A stretch of 64,000 bases of DNA from NCBI RefSeq assembly GCF_900105385.1, contig NZ_LT629772.1, forward strand, positions 2,046,001-2,110,000, written 5' to 3'. Within the stretch, counting starts at the first letter, position 1. Every line of letters begins with the position of its first letter. This stretch comes from Microlunatus soli (GTDB lineage Bacteria > Actinomycetota > Actinomycetes > Propionibacteriales > Propionibacteriaceae). Both the position numbers and the translations under genes were made by a program. Below, piece by piece: positions 43,205 to 53,025 of this stretch. The notes under the pieces are model-generated. The model was not told where the DNA came from. It saw nothing but the letters and a program-made list of their open reading frames with translations, and searched no databases.

Positions 43205-46200
43205 GTGCTGATACGCGTGCTCGGCCCGCTGGAGGTACAGACACCCGACGGCTGGCGTCGGATCGGTGCGCCGAAATGGCGTGCGCTGCTGGCCCGGCTG
43301 TCCCTCGACGCCCACAGCCCGGTCTCGGTGGATGCGCTGATCGATGAACTGTGGGGCGACCGGCCACCGCCCGGCGCGGTCAACCAGATCCACGGGTACG
43401 TGTCCCGGATCCGGTCACTCTTCGGTGACCGGGGACGTAGCGTGCTGGCCACTCGGTCGCCGGGCTATGAGCTGGCGGTGGACACCGACGATCTGGACCG
43501 GCTGTCCTTCGAGCACTGGGCGACACGGGGTGACGGCGCGATGCGCCGAGCCGATCACCGAGCGGCCGCCGACCACTACTACCGCGCACTCGGCCTGTGG
43601 CGCGGGGCGGCCTACACCGATGCGGCAACGGGCGAGGCCGTACGCCGTGAGGCCGACCGGCTGACCGAGCGACAGCTCGCCGTCCAGGAATCCCGGATCG
43701 ACGCCGACCTGGCGCTGGGGCGACCGGCGGTGGAACTGGTCGTCGAACTGGAAGCCGCTGTCCGGACACACCCGTTCCGCGAGCACCTGCACGAACAGCT
43801 GATGCTCTCCCTCTACCGGAGCGGACGGCAGGCCGACGCGCTTGCGGTGTACCGCTCGGTGTACGACCGGCTGGACGACGAGTTGGGGGTCCGACCGGGC
43901 GATCCGCTGAATCGGCTGCAGCAGCAGATCCTGGCCTCCGACCCCGATCTGACTCCGAGCACCCCAGGATCGGCGCCGGCACGATCCTCATCCACGGCGC
44001 CGGAGTCGACAGTCGGCAGCGAGCCCGCGGTCCCCCGCCAACTGCCGGCCGACGTCGCCGACTTCACCGGCCGGGGGTCCGATCTTGCGGCCCTGGACGA
44101 TTGGCTGGAGTCTGCTGATCATGGCCGCGCACCGGCGGCGATCGCATTGATCGCCGGCGGCGGATTCGGCAAGACGGCGCTCGCCCTGCACTGGGCGCAT
44201 CGCGTCGCCGGTCGATTCCCCGACGGCCAGCTCTATCTCAACCTGCGCGGCTTCTCCGGCACTCCGGCGCTGTCGGTCGATCACGCACTGGCCTCCCTGC
44301 TGCACGCTCTGCAGGTGCCCGCCGATCAGGTGCCGAACGATGTCGATGAGGCCGCGGCGCTGCTCCGGACCCGGTTGGCGGATCGCCGGATGTTGATCAT
44401 GCTGGACAACGCCGCTGACAGTGATCAACTGATCCCGTTGCTGCCCGGCAGCGGCGGCAGCCGGACGATGATCACCAGCCGGGACGCTCTGCCCCGACTG
44501 CAGGCCCGCGGCCGGGCCGGCACCCACCGGATGAACGCACTCGAACCGGCGGAGGGCCGTCGGCTGGTCGCGATGATCATCGGCCAGGAACGCGCCGCCG
44601 CCGAGCCCGATGCGGTCGATCAGTTGGTCCGGCTCTGCGCCGGACTGCCCCTGGCAACGCGGATCGCGGCCGCCCAACTGGTCGGCCATCCCGATCTCAC
44701 GGTTGCCGACCAGGTCGCCGAGCTGCTCGGGGATGATCATGGACCGCCGCGGCTGACCGCACTCGATCTGGACCGCGACGATCCGGAGGTATCGGTACGG
44801 GCAGCGTTCGAGCTGTCACTGCGTCGGCTGGCCCCGGAGCTTCGCCGGCTGTTCTGCCTACTCTCGTTGATTCCCGGCGACACCTTCGGACCGTCGGCAG
44901 CAGCGGCACTGACCGGATACGAGCCCGACATCGCCCGCAACCGTCTTGATCAACTGTGCGCTCGCGGCATGCTCACCAGCACCGGCCGGCTCCGCTACGG
45001 GCTGCACGACCTGCTGCGCAGCTACGCCTCCGAACGACGGACGTCGGAGATCGAGCGCAGCGAGTCGACAGCGGCCCGGAACGCCTTGTTCTGCTGGTAT
45101 CTGGCAACGGCTGCCGGTGCCGTCGAGCAGGCCGTCCCGGCCATGGTCCGACTCCCGGACACGGTTCCACCGGCCCACCCGGAGACCGGCTTCGACAGCG
45201 CGGCGACGGCTCTGCAGTGGTTGGACGTCGAACGGGCGGAGTTACGAGCGCTCGCTGCCGATGCCGTACTCGACCCGGATCGCCCGGTCTGGCTGTTGGC
45301 CGACACACTCCGGGCCTACTTCTTCCACCAACGCCACCCCGACGACTGGATCGCCGTCGCCGAGGCCGGCGCCCGCTCGGCCCGACAGGCCGGCCGGCTC
45401 CGGGCCGAGGCGGCCGCCGAGTTGAGCAGCACCCAGGCCTACCGCGGCATCTCCCGTTACGACGAAGCGGGCCGGCATGCCGATCGCGCGCTCGCCCTGG
45501 CCGAGACGGCCGATTGGCCGGCGGTGGCCGGCGCCACCTGGAACGAACTCGCCGTGTTGCAGATGGAACGCGGGAACTTCCGTGCCGCACCGGAACTGCT
45601 GCTGCGCGCGATCGACATCTACCGCGGCCTCGGCGACACATCAGCCGAGGCCAGCCTGCGTACGAATCTCGGCCAGGCGGCCCGACAGTTGGGCGATCTC
45701 GCCACGGCCGCCGAACAGTTCGGCCGGGCGATCGACCTGCTGCCGGCCGAGGCGAGTGTGATCAGGGGCCTGATCCATGGCTCGCTGGGCGAGATCCACC
45801 GGCTGATGGGCCGACCGGAGATCGCCCGGACCGAGCTCGATCAGGCCCAGGCCGAGCTGTGCGAGACCCGGCAGCAGCTCGGGCTGGCGAGTTCCTGGGC
45901 CAGCCGCTCCGCGCTCGAGGTCGACTGCGGTCGACTGGAGGCCGCCTACGACGCCGCCGAGCAGGCACTGAAGCTGGCGAACGCGCAGCAGAGTGATCGG
46001 CTGATCGCCGCAGCTCTGGACGCTCGGGCCGAAGTCAGGCTGGCTGCCGGTGACGGCGCCGCAGCGCTCGATGATGCCAGCACGGCGGAACAGCTCGCCG
46101 CGACCTCGAGCTCGGAGTTCGAGCACGCGCACTGCCTGGTCACCGTCGCCCGATCGTTGCTGGTGCTGGGCCGGTGCGGGCCGGCAGCCGACGCGGCAAC

Positions 46201-46402
46201 CCGGGCGGCCGCGGTCGCCGACCGGTTCGGCTATCGGATCCAGGCCGGTGATGCCGAGGCGGTGCTCGCCGAGATCCAGCTCCGGCTGGGGCGCCGGGAC
46301 CGCGCACGGAACAGTGCCCGCCGCGCTGTCACGCTGCACCGGTTGAGCGGCCATCTCCCGGGCGAGCGCCGCGCCGAACAGATGATGGCCGGTCTCGGCT
46401 GA
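43205..46402 (+). CDS. AfsR/SARP-type regulator with NB-ARC and TPR domains
   Basis: 1065 residues from GTG 43205 (a GTG at 43166 adds 13). The N-terminal OmpR-like winged helix and bacterial transcriptional activation domain span about 1-245 (LIRVLGPLEVQTPDGWRR; GYVSRIRSLFGDRGRSVL; DELGVRPGDPL). The ATPase domain has the P-loop IAGGGFGKTALAL near 316 and DNAADSDQL near 400. TPR-like helices fill about 650-1060. Such proteins activate secondary-metabolite or stress genes. No biosynthetic cluster adjoins; the nearest candidate target is the flavin monooxygenase convergent to it. Confidence 0.9.
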   Translation: MLIRVLGPLEVQTPDGWRRIGAPKWRALLARLSLDAHSPVSVDALIDELWGDRPPPGAVNQIHGYVSRIRSLFGDRGRSVLATRSPGYELAVDTDDLDRLSFEHWATRGDGAMRRADHRAAADHYYRALGLWRGAAYTDAATGEAVRREADRLTERQLAVQESRIDADLALGRPAVELVVELEAAVRTHPFREHLHEQLMLSLYRSGRQADALAVYRSVYDRLDDELGVRPGDPLNRLQQQILASDPDLTPSTPGSAPARSSSTAPESTVGSEPAVPRQLPADVADFTGRGSDLAALDDWLESADHGRAPAAIALIAGGGFGKTALALHWAHRVAGRFPDGQLYLNLRGFSGTPALSVDHALASLLHALQVPADQVPNDVDEAAALLRTRLADRRMLIMLDNAADSDQLIPLLPGSGGSRTMITSRDALPRLQARGRAGTHRMNALEPAEGRRLVAMIIGQERAAAEPDAVDQLVRLCAGLPLATRIAAAQLVGHPDLTVADQVAELLGDDHGPPRLTALDLDRDDPEVSVRAAFELSLRRLAPELRRLFCLLSLIPGDTFGPSAAAALTGYEPDIARNRLDQLCARGMLTSTGRLRYGLHDLLRSYASERRTSEIERSESTAARNALFCWYLATAAGAVEQAVPAMVRLPDTVPPAHPETGFDSAATALQWLDVERAELRALAADAVLDPDRPVWLLADTLRAYFFHQRHPDDWIAVAEAGARSARQAGRLRAEAAAELSSTQAYRGISRYDEAGRHADRALALAETADWPAVAGATWNELAVLQMERGNFRAAPELLLRAIDIYRGLGDTSAEASLRTNLGQAARQLGDLATAAEQFGRAIDLLPAEASVIRGLIHGSLGEIHRLMGRPEIARTELDQAQAELCETRQQLGLASSWASRSALEVDCGRLEAAYDAAEQALKLANAQQSDRLIAAALDARAEVRLAAGDGAAALDDASTAEQLAATSSSEFEHAHCLVTVARSLLVLGRCGPAADAATRAAAVADRFGYRIQAGDAEAVLAEIQLRLGRRDRARNSARRAVTLHRLSGHLPGERRAEQMMAGLG

Positions 46403-46438
46403 CTCGATCGGACGCAGAGTGCGCCGGCCCTGGGCGGC

Positions 46439-48001
46439 TCACCGGACGAGCTCGTTGCAGGCGGAGCGAGGCCGGGTGTCGGTCGGCATCGACGCACCGA
46501 ACCAGAGTTGCAAGGCGGCAGCCAGTTCGTCCGGCCCGCCGGCGTCGGTCGCGCAGACGTGTCCGTCCGGGCGGACCAGCGCCAGGCCGGGAAGGTCGTC
46601 GTCCACCGGGCCGGCCACGGTGGCGATCGTCACCCCGGGGACGTCCCGGACCGCCTCGGTTGCCCAACCGGGCAGCCCCGCCCCCAGATCGACCAGCAGT
46701 CCGTCGCCCCGATGCTGCAGATCCGACAGGTGCCGCCGACCGGCGCCGGACCGATGGCCGGCGTCGGCGGTCTCATCGGCGATCGGCAGATCCGGCATCC
46801 GCAGCCCGAGCAGTGGATGCGCCGTCCCCGGCATCGGGTAGCGGGTATCCAGACCGGAGACCATCCCGGACAGGTAGCGGTTGGCGTCGGGCAGCCGGAG
46901 CAGATCGGTGAACACCGACCGCAGCGCGCCGAGGTCGGGATGGTCGGCGCCCATCAGCAGGCCCTGGGCACGGGTGTTGACCAGCACCCGTTCGGCGACC
47001 GGATGCCGTTCGGTGTGGTAGCTGTCCAGCACCGATTGCGGCAGCCGACCGGCGACCACGGCACCGAGTTTCCAGCCGAGATTCATGGCGTCCTGGATGC
47101 CGAGGTTGATGCCCTGACCGCCGGCCGGCAGATGGATGTGCGCGGCATCGCCGGCCAGCAGCACCCGACCCTTCCGGTAGGTCTCGGCCTGCCGACTCGC
47201 GTCGCTGAACCGGGACGCGTGGAGGATCTCGACCAGACCGACGTCGGGTCCACAAGCTGCGGTCAGGGCGCGTTGCACCTCGTCGCGGCCCACCGGGGTG
47301 TTGCGGTCCAGCCCCTGCTGTTCACTGCCGCCGAACAGCAACCGGTGGACGCCGTTGCCGAGCGGGCTCAGGATGGCCAGGCCGTCGGCATGAGGGTGCA
47401 GGTAGCGGCTGAAGTGTCCGGGCGTCTCGTCCTCGACACCGCTGAGCCTGATGTCGCAGGCAGCCATCGCGACCAGCCCGGCCCGACCGGGAAACCCGAT
47501 CTCGGCGAGCCGCCGGACCCGACTGTGCGCACCGTCGGCGCCGATCAGGTAGTCGGCCCGGATCTGCCGCGTCTCCGCCGTGCTTCGCACGACGCCGGTC
47601 ACGCCGTCGTCGAGTTGCTGCAGGTCGGTCAGCGCCGCACCGCGCCAGAGCTCGACCTGCGGGAAGGCGGCCAACTCGGCCTCCAGAACGCACTCCAGGT
47701 CGTACTGACCGATGCTCACCGGGACCGGGAAACGGGAGCCGAACGGCGTCGTGTCCAGCGGAACGGGGAGCCCGGCGAAGTGACCACCGATCTGCTCGCG
47801 ACTGCGGACGTAGGGCTGCATCGCCGACAGCAGTCCGCGCATCTGCAGGACCTCCGTTGTACGGGGCTGGATGCCGCTGGCTCGCGACTGCCGATTCCGT
47901 TCCGCTGCAGCTTCGACGACCAGCACCGAGGCACCTGCACGACCGAGCTCGAGGGCCAGCGCCAACCCGGTGGGGCCGGCACCGATGATTGCCACGTCCA
48001 C
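46439..48001 (-). CDS. FAD-dependent aromatic monooxygenase
   Basis: 520-residue class A flavoprotein hydroxylase. FAD dinucleotide motif is IIGAGPTGLALALELG (residues 5-20), the DG motif GADGAHSRVRR is near 163, and the GD motif with substrate-pocket residues GDAAHIHLPAGGQGINLGIQDAMNL is near 281 (in two parts). It belongs with rifampicin/polyketide hydroxylases. Divergent from a TetR gene, the arrangement usual for drug-inactivating or xenobiotic hydroxylases. GTG start. The substrate is unknown. Confidence 0.9.
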   Translation of the reverse strand: MDVAIIGAGPTGLALALELGRAGASVLVVEAAAERNRQSRASGIQPRTTEVLQMRGLLSAMQPYVRSREQIGGHFAGLPVPLDTTPFGSRFPVPVSIGQYDLECVLEAELAAFPQVELWRGAALTDLQQLDDGVTGVVRSTAETRQIRADYLIGADGAHSRVRRLAEIGFPGRAGLVAMAACDIRLSGVEDETPGHFSRYLHPHADGLAILSPLGNGVHRLLFGGSEQQGLDRNTPVGRDEVQRALTAACGPDVGLVEILHASRFSDASRQAETYRKGRVLLAGDAAHIHLPAGGQGINLGIQDAMNLGWKLGAVVAGRLPQSVLDSYHTERHPVAERVLVNTRAQGLLMGADHPDLGALRSVFTDLLRLPDANRYLSGMVSGLDTRYPMPGTAHPLLGLRMPDLPIADETADAGHRSGAGRRHLSDLQHRGDGLLVDLGAGLPGWATEAVRDVPGVTIATVAGPVDDDLPGLALVRPDGHVCATDAGGPDELAAALQLWFGASMPTDTRPRSACNELVR

Positions 48002-48026
48002 ATCAATTCCTAACCGATTAAGAAAC

Positions 48027-48039
48027 TTTACTCAGTAAA
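48027..48039. promoter_or_regulatory. TetR-type operator
   Basis: TTTACTCAGTAAA, a perfect 6-1-6 inverted repeat in the 75-base gap between the divergent monooxygenase and TetR genes. It is placed to control both. Confidence 0.7.
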
Positions 48040-48076
48040 CGTACTGCCTGAGTCAACACTTGTCTAGGATGAGCTG

Positions 48077-48709
48077 GTGGACACTTCGACCGGGCTGAGA
48101 GAGCTGAAGAAGCAACGGACCCGCCAGGCGATCTCCGACGCCGCGATCCGGCTCTTCATCGAGCGCGGGTTCGCGGCCGTCTCGGTCGCCGACATCGCCG
48201 CGGCCGCCGAGGTGTCCAAGCCGACGCTGTTCAAGTACTTCCCGTCCAAGGAAGATCTGCTGATCGACCGGATCTCCGACCATCTGGACGAATTCGCCCG
48301 GGCCGTCCGCGGCCGGTCAGCCGACGAGACCCCGTTGGCGGCGCTGCGCCGGCACACCCTGCATCAGCTCGAGATCCGGGAACCCTTCAGCGGCCTGAAC
48401 GACGATGCCGACTCGCTGCGGTTGCGAGAGATGATCTTCAGTACCCCGAGTCTCGGTGCGCATATGCTGCGGTTCGCCCGGATCAGTGAACGGGAGCTGT
48501 CGGATGCGCTGATCGAGGCCGGCGTCGAGGAGTTGGATGCCCGGTTGGCGGCGACCCAGATCATCGGCAGCTATCTGACCCTGGCCGAGGAGAACTGGCG
48601 TCAACTCAGCGCCGGCCGCACCGCGACCGCGCAGTATCCGAAGGCCCGACGCGCAGCCGAGCACGCCTTCGATCTACTGTCCGACGGGCTGACCGACGCC
48701 GGCGTCTGA
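48077..48709 (+). CDS. TetR-family transcriptional regulator
   Basis: 210-residue repressor with GTG start. The HTH is at residues about 14-60 (RQAISDAAIRLFIERGFAAVSV, AAEVSKPTLFKYFPSKEDLL, given here in pieces). The C-terminal domain resembles AcrR C-terminal 17-type (LRLREMIFSTPSLGAHMLRF). Divergent from the monooxygenase, its likely target. Confidence 0.92.
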   Translation: MDTSTGLRELKKQRTRQAISDAAIRLFIERGFAAVSVADIAAAAEVSKPTLFKYFPSKEDLLIDRISDHLDEFARAVRGRSADETPLAALRRHTLHQLEIREPFSGLNDDADSLRLREMIFSTPSLGAHMLRFARISERELSDALIEAGVEELDARLAATQIIGSYLTLAEENWRQLSAGRTATAQYPKARRAAEHAFDLLSDGLTDAGV

Positions 48710-48748
48710 CCTGCTGACCTGCCGTCGTCCTGCACCCGCCGCCGGACC

Positions 48749-50044
48749 TCAGCCGAAGATGCCGCCGCGGTCGGTGAGCAACTCGTACAGCGACTGCTGG
48801 ATGGTCTCCCGGACCTGATCGGTGACGTTGAAGACGACCATCGGATCATCGGCGGCACCGGTCGGCAACTCGTCGGTGGCGATCTGCTCGCCGAACTGGA
48901 TGATCCACTTCGACGGCAACGGAATCATCCCGATCAGCCCCAACAACGGGAACAACGGAGTCACCGGAAAGTACGGGACCCCGAGCATCCTGGCCAGCGC
49001 CGGCAACTGGGCGACCTGCGGATAGATCTCCTCCGAACCGACGATCGACACCGGGACGATCGGCACCTGCGCCCGCACCGCGGCCGACACGAATCCACCC
49101 CGGCCGAATCGCTGCAGCTGGTAACGCTCGGTGTAGAGCTTGCCCAGCCCCTTGAAACCTTCGGGGAAGACGGTCACCAGATCGCCGCGTTCGAGCAGCC
49201 GTTCGGCATCCTCCTGACAGGCCAGGGTGGCGCCGATCTTGCGTGCCAGATCCGCCGAGTACGGCGTACCGAAGATCAGATCCGCGCCCAGGCAGCGGGC
49301 GTGTCGTTCGGACTCGTCGAAGATCACCGACTGCAGCATCATCGCGTCGATCGGCAGCACGCCGGCATGGTTGGACACCAACAGGGCGGCACCGTCGGCC
49401 GGAATGTTCTCCGCGCCACGGACCTCGATCCGGAACCAACGACGGGACAGCTGCCGCAGCACCGGCAGCCAGGCGGTGGTGGTGAATTCGGGATCGAATC
49501 CGAACTCGTCGACGGCGTAGTCACCGGCCATCCGGGACCGGACGAATTCGGTCAGTTCCTCGCTGCTGGCCGTCCAGTCCACGCCCAGCCGACCAGCCAG
49601 GTCGATCGCCGTACGCAGTGGGTCGTCGGCCAGCTCGCGGAGTCTGGTGTTGGGCAGTTCACCGAGCCCGGCCAGCAGCCGTTGGCCGGCCGTCGCCAGC
49701 TCGGTCAGCAGCCGCCCCAGTTCGGCTCCCGGCGGCTGATCACTCGGTGGCGCTGCCGTGGTTCCTTGATCATCTTCGGGATGATCATGAACCCGTCGAT
49801 CATGATCGGGATGATCTTGGGAGCCCCGACCACGACCTTGACCGCCCTGGCCGACGGTCGAGTCGTCGGGTACGGACGCTGCCCGCTGACGACCGTTCTC
49901 GGCGGCCACTTGTTCCTCACTCGGACCGTCCTGTCGCTGCGACGTGGTGCGAGCACGGACCCGGCGCGGCACCGCCCGCTGGTTGCGACCGCCCTCGTCG
50001 TCGGGACGATGATCATCCAGCGCGATCACGTCGGCCTTACCCAC
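48749..50044 (-). CDS. Lysophospholipid acyltransferase-family protein
   Basis: 431-residue PlsC-like enzyme. The acceptor motif LVSNHAGVLPID (NHxxxxD, about 223-234) and VTVFPEGFKGLGKLY (about 293-307) are present. The first 130 residues are low-complexity and charged; about 70-100 is a His/Asp-rich stretch (QDHPDHDRRVHDHPEDD) encoded by imperfect GATCATGATC-type repeats at 49760-49820. The GTG overlaps the epimerase stop by eight bases. Equivalent to Rv0502. Confidence 0.88.
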   Translation of the reverse strand: MGKADVIALDDHRPDDEGGRNQRAVPRRVRARTTSQRQDGPSEEQVAAENGRQRAASVPDDSTVGQGGQGRGRGSQDHPDHDRRVHDHPEDDQGTTAAPPSDQPPGAELGRLLTELATAGQRLLAGLGELPNTRLRELADDPLRTAIDLAGRLGVDWTASSEELTEFVRSRMAGDYAVDEFGFDPEFTTTAWLPVLRQLSRRWFRIEVRGAENIPADGAALLVSNHAGVLPIDAMMLQSVIFDESERHARCLGADLIFGTPYSADLARKIGATLACQEDAERLLERGDLVTVFPEGFKGLGKLYTERYQLQRFGRGGFVSAAVRAQVPIVPVSIVGSEEIYPQVAQLPALARMLGVPYFPVTPLFPLLGLIGMIPLPSKWIIQFGEQIATDELPTGAADDPMVVFNVTDQVRETIQQSLYELLTDRGGIFG

Positions 50045-51092
50045 GACTGCCCCGCTCCCCCGCCAACGCCGCGACCCGATCGACGGTCCGGCCGGCCAGG
50101 GCCGCGGCCCGATCCAGGACCGTCGACACCCGGGTCCGATGCAGCGGCCCCGGTCGCGCGGCAGCGGCGAACTCGTCCAGTGCGGCCCGCGAGCTGATCT
50201 CCGGCTCGAAGCCGACCGCGCGGAATCGTGACGTGTCCATCACCCGACCATAGGTGAGTGCAGCAATCTGATCGGCGGTCAGGTCGACCGCCCGGGCCTG
50301 CCGAGCGATGCCGCTCAGACTCGGCGCCCATCCGGCCGGCAGCGGCATCGCCGGATTGCCGACGGCAGCCAGCACCAGGCCGAGTGTGACGACGTCGTCG
50401 GCGGCGACGTTGAAGGTGCCGGGCAGATCCCGTTCGGTTGCGGCGAGCAGAGCCCGTACGGCGTCGGTGGGGTGCAGGAACTGCAGCCTGGCGTCGTAGC
50501 CCATCGGTCGCGGCACCACCGGCAGGGTGAGGTAGCGGGTCAGCCAGGAATCGACGCCGGCGCCAAGCCGACTGGCCAGTCGCAGGGTGCTGACGACCAG
50601 GTCGGAACGACGCCGGGCCAGGCCGCGGACATAGCTCTCGATCTCGATGGCGTCCTTGGCGAATCCCGATCGTGGCTGGACCCGGGCGTTCATGTCCTCG
50701 GTGAAGCGGGCCGGGTCACGGGGTGAGGCGCCGTACACGGCGGCGGAGGACTGCACCACCAGTCGGTGCACCGAGGGGGCACGTTGGCAGGCGGCCAGCA
50801 ACTGCATGGTGCCGATGACGTTGATCTCTTTCATCACCGAGCGGCCGCCCGGACCGTTGGGTGTGGCGATCATCCCGAGATGGACCACGGTGTCGACCTG
50901 CTCGGCGGTGATCACCCGACTGATCGCGGCGTTGCGGATGTCGGCCCGGACGTAGCGGGCCTCGCCGATGTCGAAACGCGGTGGTACGACGTCCACCCCG
51001 ATCACGACCACGTCGGGCGACGCCGCCAGCGTACGGGCGAAGCGCGCACCGAGATCCCGGGAGACCCCGGTCACCAACACGACCCGCGACAT
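50037..51092 (-). CDS. NAD-dependent epimerase/dehydratase-family protein
   Basis: 351-residue extended short-chain dehydrogenase with the Rossmann loop VTGVSRDLGARFAR (about 7-20) and a long insert region typical of the Rv0501 (galE2-like) group. The usual YxxxK is not obvious (the region reads QSSAAVYGASPRDPARF), so catalysis may be atypical. It is coupled to the acyltransferase, suggesting a shared role in lipid or glycolipid metabolism. Gene order matches mycobacteria. Confidence 0.85.
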   Translation of the reverse strand: MSRVVLVTGVSRDLGARFARTLAASPDVVVIGVDVVPPRFDIGEARYVRADIRNAAISRVITAEQVDTVVHLGMIATPNGPGGRSVMKEINVIGTMQLLAACQRAPSVHRLVVQSSAAVYGASPRDPARFTEDMNARVQPRSGFAKDAIEIESYVRGLARRRSDLVVSTLRLASRLGAGVDSWLTRYLTLPVVPRPMGYDARLQFLHPTDAVRALLAATERDLPGTFNVAADDVVTLGLVLAAVGNPAMPLPAGWAPSLSGIARQARAVDLTADQIAALTYGRVMDTSRFRAVGFEPEISSRAALDEFAAAARPGPLHRTRVSTVLDRAAALAGRTVDRVAALAGERGSRG

Positions 51093-51342
51093 GCCCCGAC
51101 GGTAGCGCGTCGGGACGGTTCGGAGCGATTCGACCGATGGTCCGCTCGGCGAACGGGAATCGACGAAAGACCTGCGCGATGAGGGCGCTACCCGGCAGCG
51201 TTCCAGCCGACAGCGGGTGCGCCAAGACCGCGGCCGAGCTGTGGAACAGCAGGCCCGAGGCCGATCACCCGAGAGAAGCCCACCGGACCTTGCCCTCCGG
51301 ACGACGCGATGGCCGTCGGCGCAGCAGGCCGGTTGCCGGCGA

Positions 51343-51444
51343 CTACTTGCCGGCGCGGCGGCGCTGGATGCGCGTGCGCTTCAGCAGCTTGCGATGCTTC
51401 TTCTTCGCCATCCGCTTGCGGCGCTTCTTGATGACCGAACCCAC
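51343..51444 (-). CDS. Small ribosomal protein bS22 (AURKAIP1/COX24 domain)
   Basis: 33-residue, very basic protein ([20 protein letters not shown], then [11 protein letters not shown]), the mycobacterial bS22 that binds the small subunit near the decoding site. GTG at 51444 with GAGAGG about 7 bases upstream. Corresponds to Rv0500B. The longer frame back to 51534 has no similarity and would add an unlikely extension. Confidence 0.93.
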
Positions 51445-51691
51445 GTGTGGACCTCTCGATACCCCCGGACCCAGGCCCAGGACCAACGCTCTGTTGGCAT
51501 TTTGCAGCTGTGTCGCCGGGCAACCGGACGTCATCAGGAGACGTCGTTATCCGGACAAGACCCTGATGTTACCCGCCAGCGCGGTTCGGGCGCGAATCGT
51601 CGGTGTCCGCTCTCCCGTCGGGCCGCCGGTCGACGGTACGAGATACACGGCCGCCCTTGACCCGGGACGGCGCAGCGGCTGCAATCCTGTC

Positions 51692-52582
51692 ATGGAAGCC
51701 GCACAGGTCACCGGGCACGCACGTCGGTTGGGGATCGGCGATGTCGGTAGACCGGTCCCGTTGAAGCCCGGGCTCGGCGGCAATGAACTCTGGCGGCTGC
51801 GGCGTGACCGATCCGGTGCCGGTGATCTGGTGTTGCGGCTGTTTCCGGTCGGCGCAGACGATGCGCTCGCCGACCGTGAGTCGGCGGCCCACGCGGTGGC
51901 TGCGGCGCACGGGGTCCCGACGCCGCGGATCGTGGGTCAGGACCGGCTCGACGACCGCCCCGTGCTGGCGATGGAGTGGGTGCGCGGTCCGCTGGTCAGC
52001 GAGGCGTTGTGGACCGGCTCCGACCCTGAACGACTGGGCCGCCGATGCGGAGAACTCCTGGCCACCCTGCATCGGATCACGGCCGCGGAAGTGGACCGGA
52101 CGCTGCGGATCGCGAACCTCCCGAACGTGCTGGTCGAACGGGACTGGATCGACTGGTCCGGCCCGCGGGCCGCCGACCTTCGTCCGGTGCTCGCCGGGCT
52201 GGATGATCATCGGTTGTTGCATCTGGACTTCCATCCGGAGAACCTGGTGCTCGCCGGAGACGACATCGTCGTCCTGGACTGGGCGAACACCCGACTCGGC
52301 CCGGCGTCGGCTGATCTGGCCCGGACCGCGTCGATCATCGACCTGATCCGCGACGGCGGACACCCCGACATCGGCGCTGCGCAGCAGATCGCGATGATCA
52401 CCTTCGGCGACGGCCTTGTCGCCGGGTACGCAGCAGCCGCAGCCGAGCCACAGGTCCCGGCCGTCGTGCGCGCCTGGGCAGCCGCAGTGCAGTTGGTCGA
52501 CCTGACCGCGAGCTGGGTCACGCCGGCCTACCAGGATCGACTGCGGCAGCGTTACCTCAACGCGTTGCCGAACAGGCCGTAG
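51692..52582 (+). CDS. Aminoglycoside phosphotransferase-family kinase
   Basis: 296-residue APH-fold protein. The catalytic loop HLDFHPENLV is near 176-185 and the metal-binding VLDWANT near 193. The N-lobe VLRLFPVG carries the expected strand, though the usual Lys is Arg. Substrate unknown. The 3' end overlaps the convergent PPOX gene by 31 bases. The frame stays open far upstream (to 50981) only as an artefact. Confidence 0.85.
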   Translation: MEAAQVTGHARRLGIGDVGRPVPLKPGLGGNELWRLRRDRSGAGDLVLRLFPVGADDALADRESAAHAVAAAHGVPTPRIVGQDRLDDRPVLAMEWVRGPLVSEALWTGSDPERLGRRCGELLATLHRITAAEVDRTLRIANLPNVLVERDWIDWSGPRAADLRPVLAGLDDHRLLHLDFHPENLVLAGDDIVVLDWANTRLGPASADLARTASIIDLIRDGGHPDIGAAQQIAMITFGDGLVAGYAAAAAEPQVPAVVRAWAAAVQLVDLTASWVTPAYQDRLRQRYLNALPNRP

Positions 52583-53025
52583 CTGCGTTCGACGTCGAAC
52601 TGGTAGATCAGCCGCTGCTCCTGGACCATCGCCTGCAGGAACTCGTCGTGTCCCAGCGGCGCCCCGTTCCAGAACAGCATGCCGGCCGGCGGATCCATCG
52701 CGGCTTGCATGATCGAGAAGAGTTGCCAGTTCTGCTCCGCGGCGTCGTCGCCGTCCAGCACGGTGACGGTGGTGTCCAGTGTCAGGTAGCTGTACTGATC
52801 GTCGGCCGAAGCGCCGAAGACGAACAATGTGCACCGGGGATCCCGCCGAAGATGGGCCGTCCGGCGGCGGTGCCGGGTTCCCGACGACCACAGCCGTCCG
52901 TCGACCAGCGCGATCCCGCAGCGGACGGCGTGTGATGATCCGTCCGGCCGGGTGGTGATCATGGCGGCCGCGCGATGATCATCGAGATAGTCGGCGACGT
53001 CCGGATCGAGCGACTCGCCGTTCAT
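52552..53025 (-). CDS. Pyridoxamine 5'-phosphate oxidase-family protein
   Basis: 157-residue split-barrel flavin/F420-binding protein ([28 protein letters not shown], split; [17 protein letters not shown]). Its ATG overlaps the stop of the CoA ligase gene, so the two are co-expressed. The specific reaction is unknown. Confidence 0.85.
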   Translation of the reverse strand: MNGESLDPDVADYLDDHRAAAMITTRPDGSSHAVRCGIALVDGRLWSSGTRHRRRTAHLRRDPRCTLFVFGASADDQYSYLTLDTTVTVLDGDDAAEQNWQLFSIMQAAMDPPAGMLFWNGAPLGHDEFLQAMVQEQRLIYQFDVERSYGLFGNALR

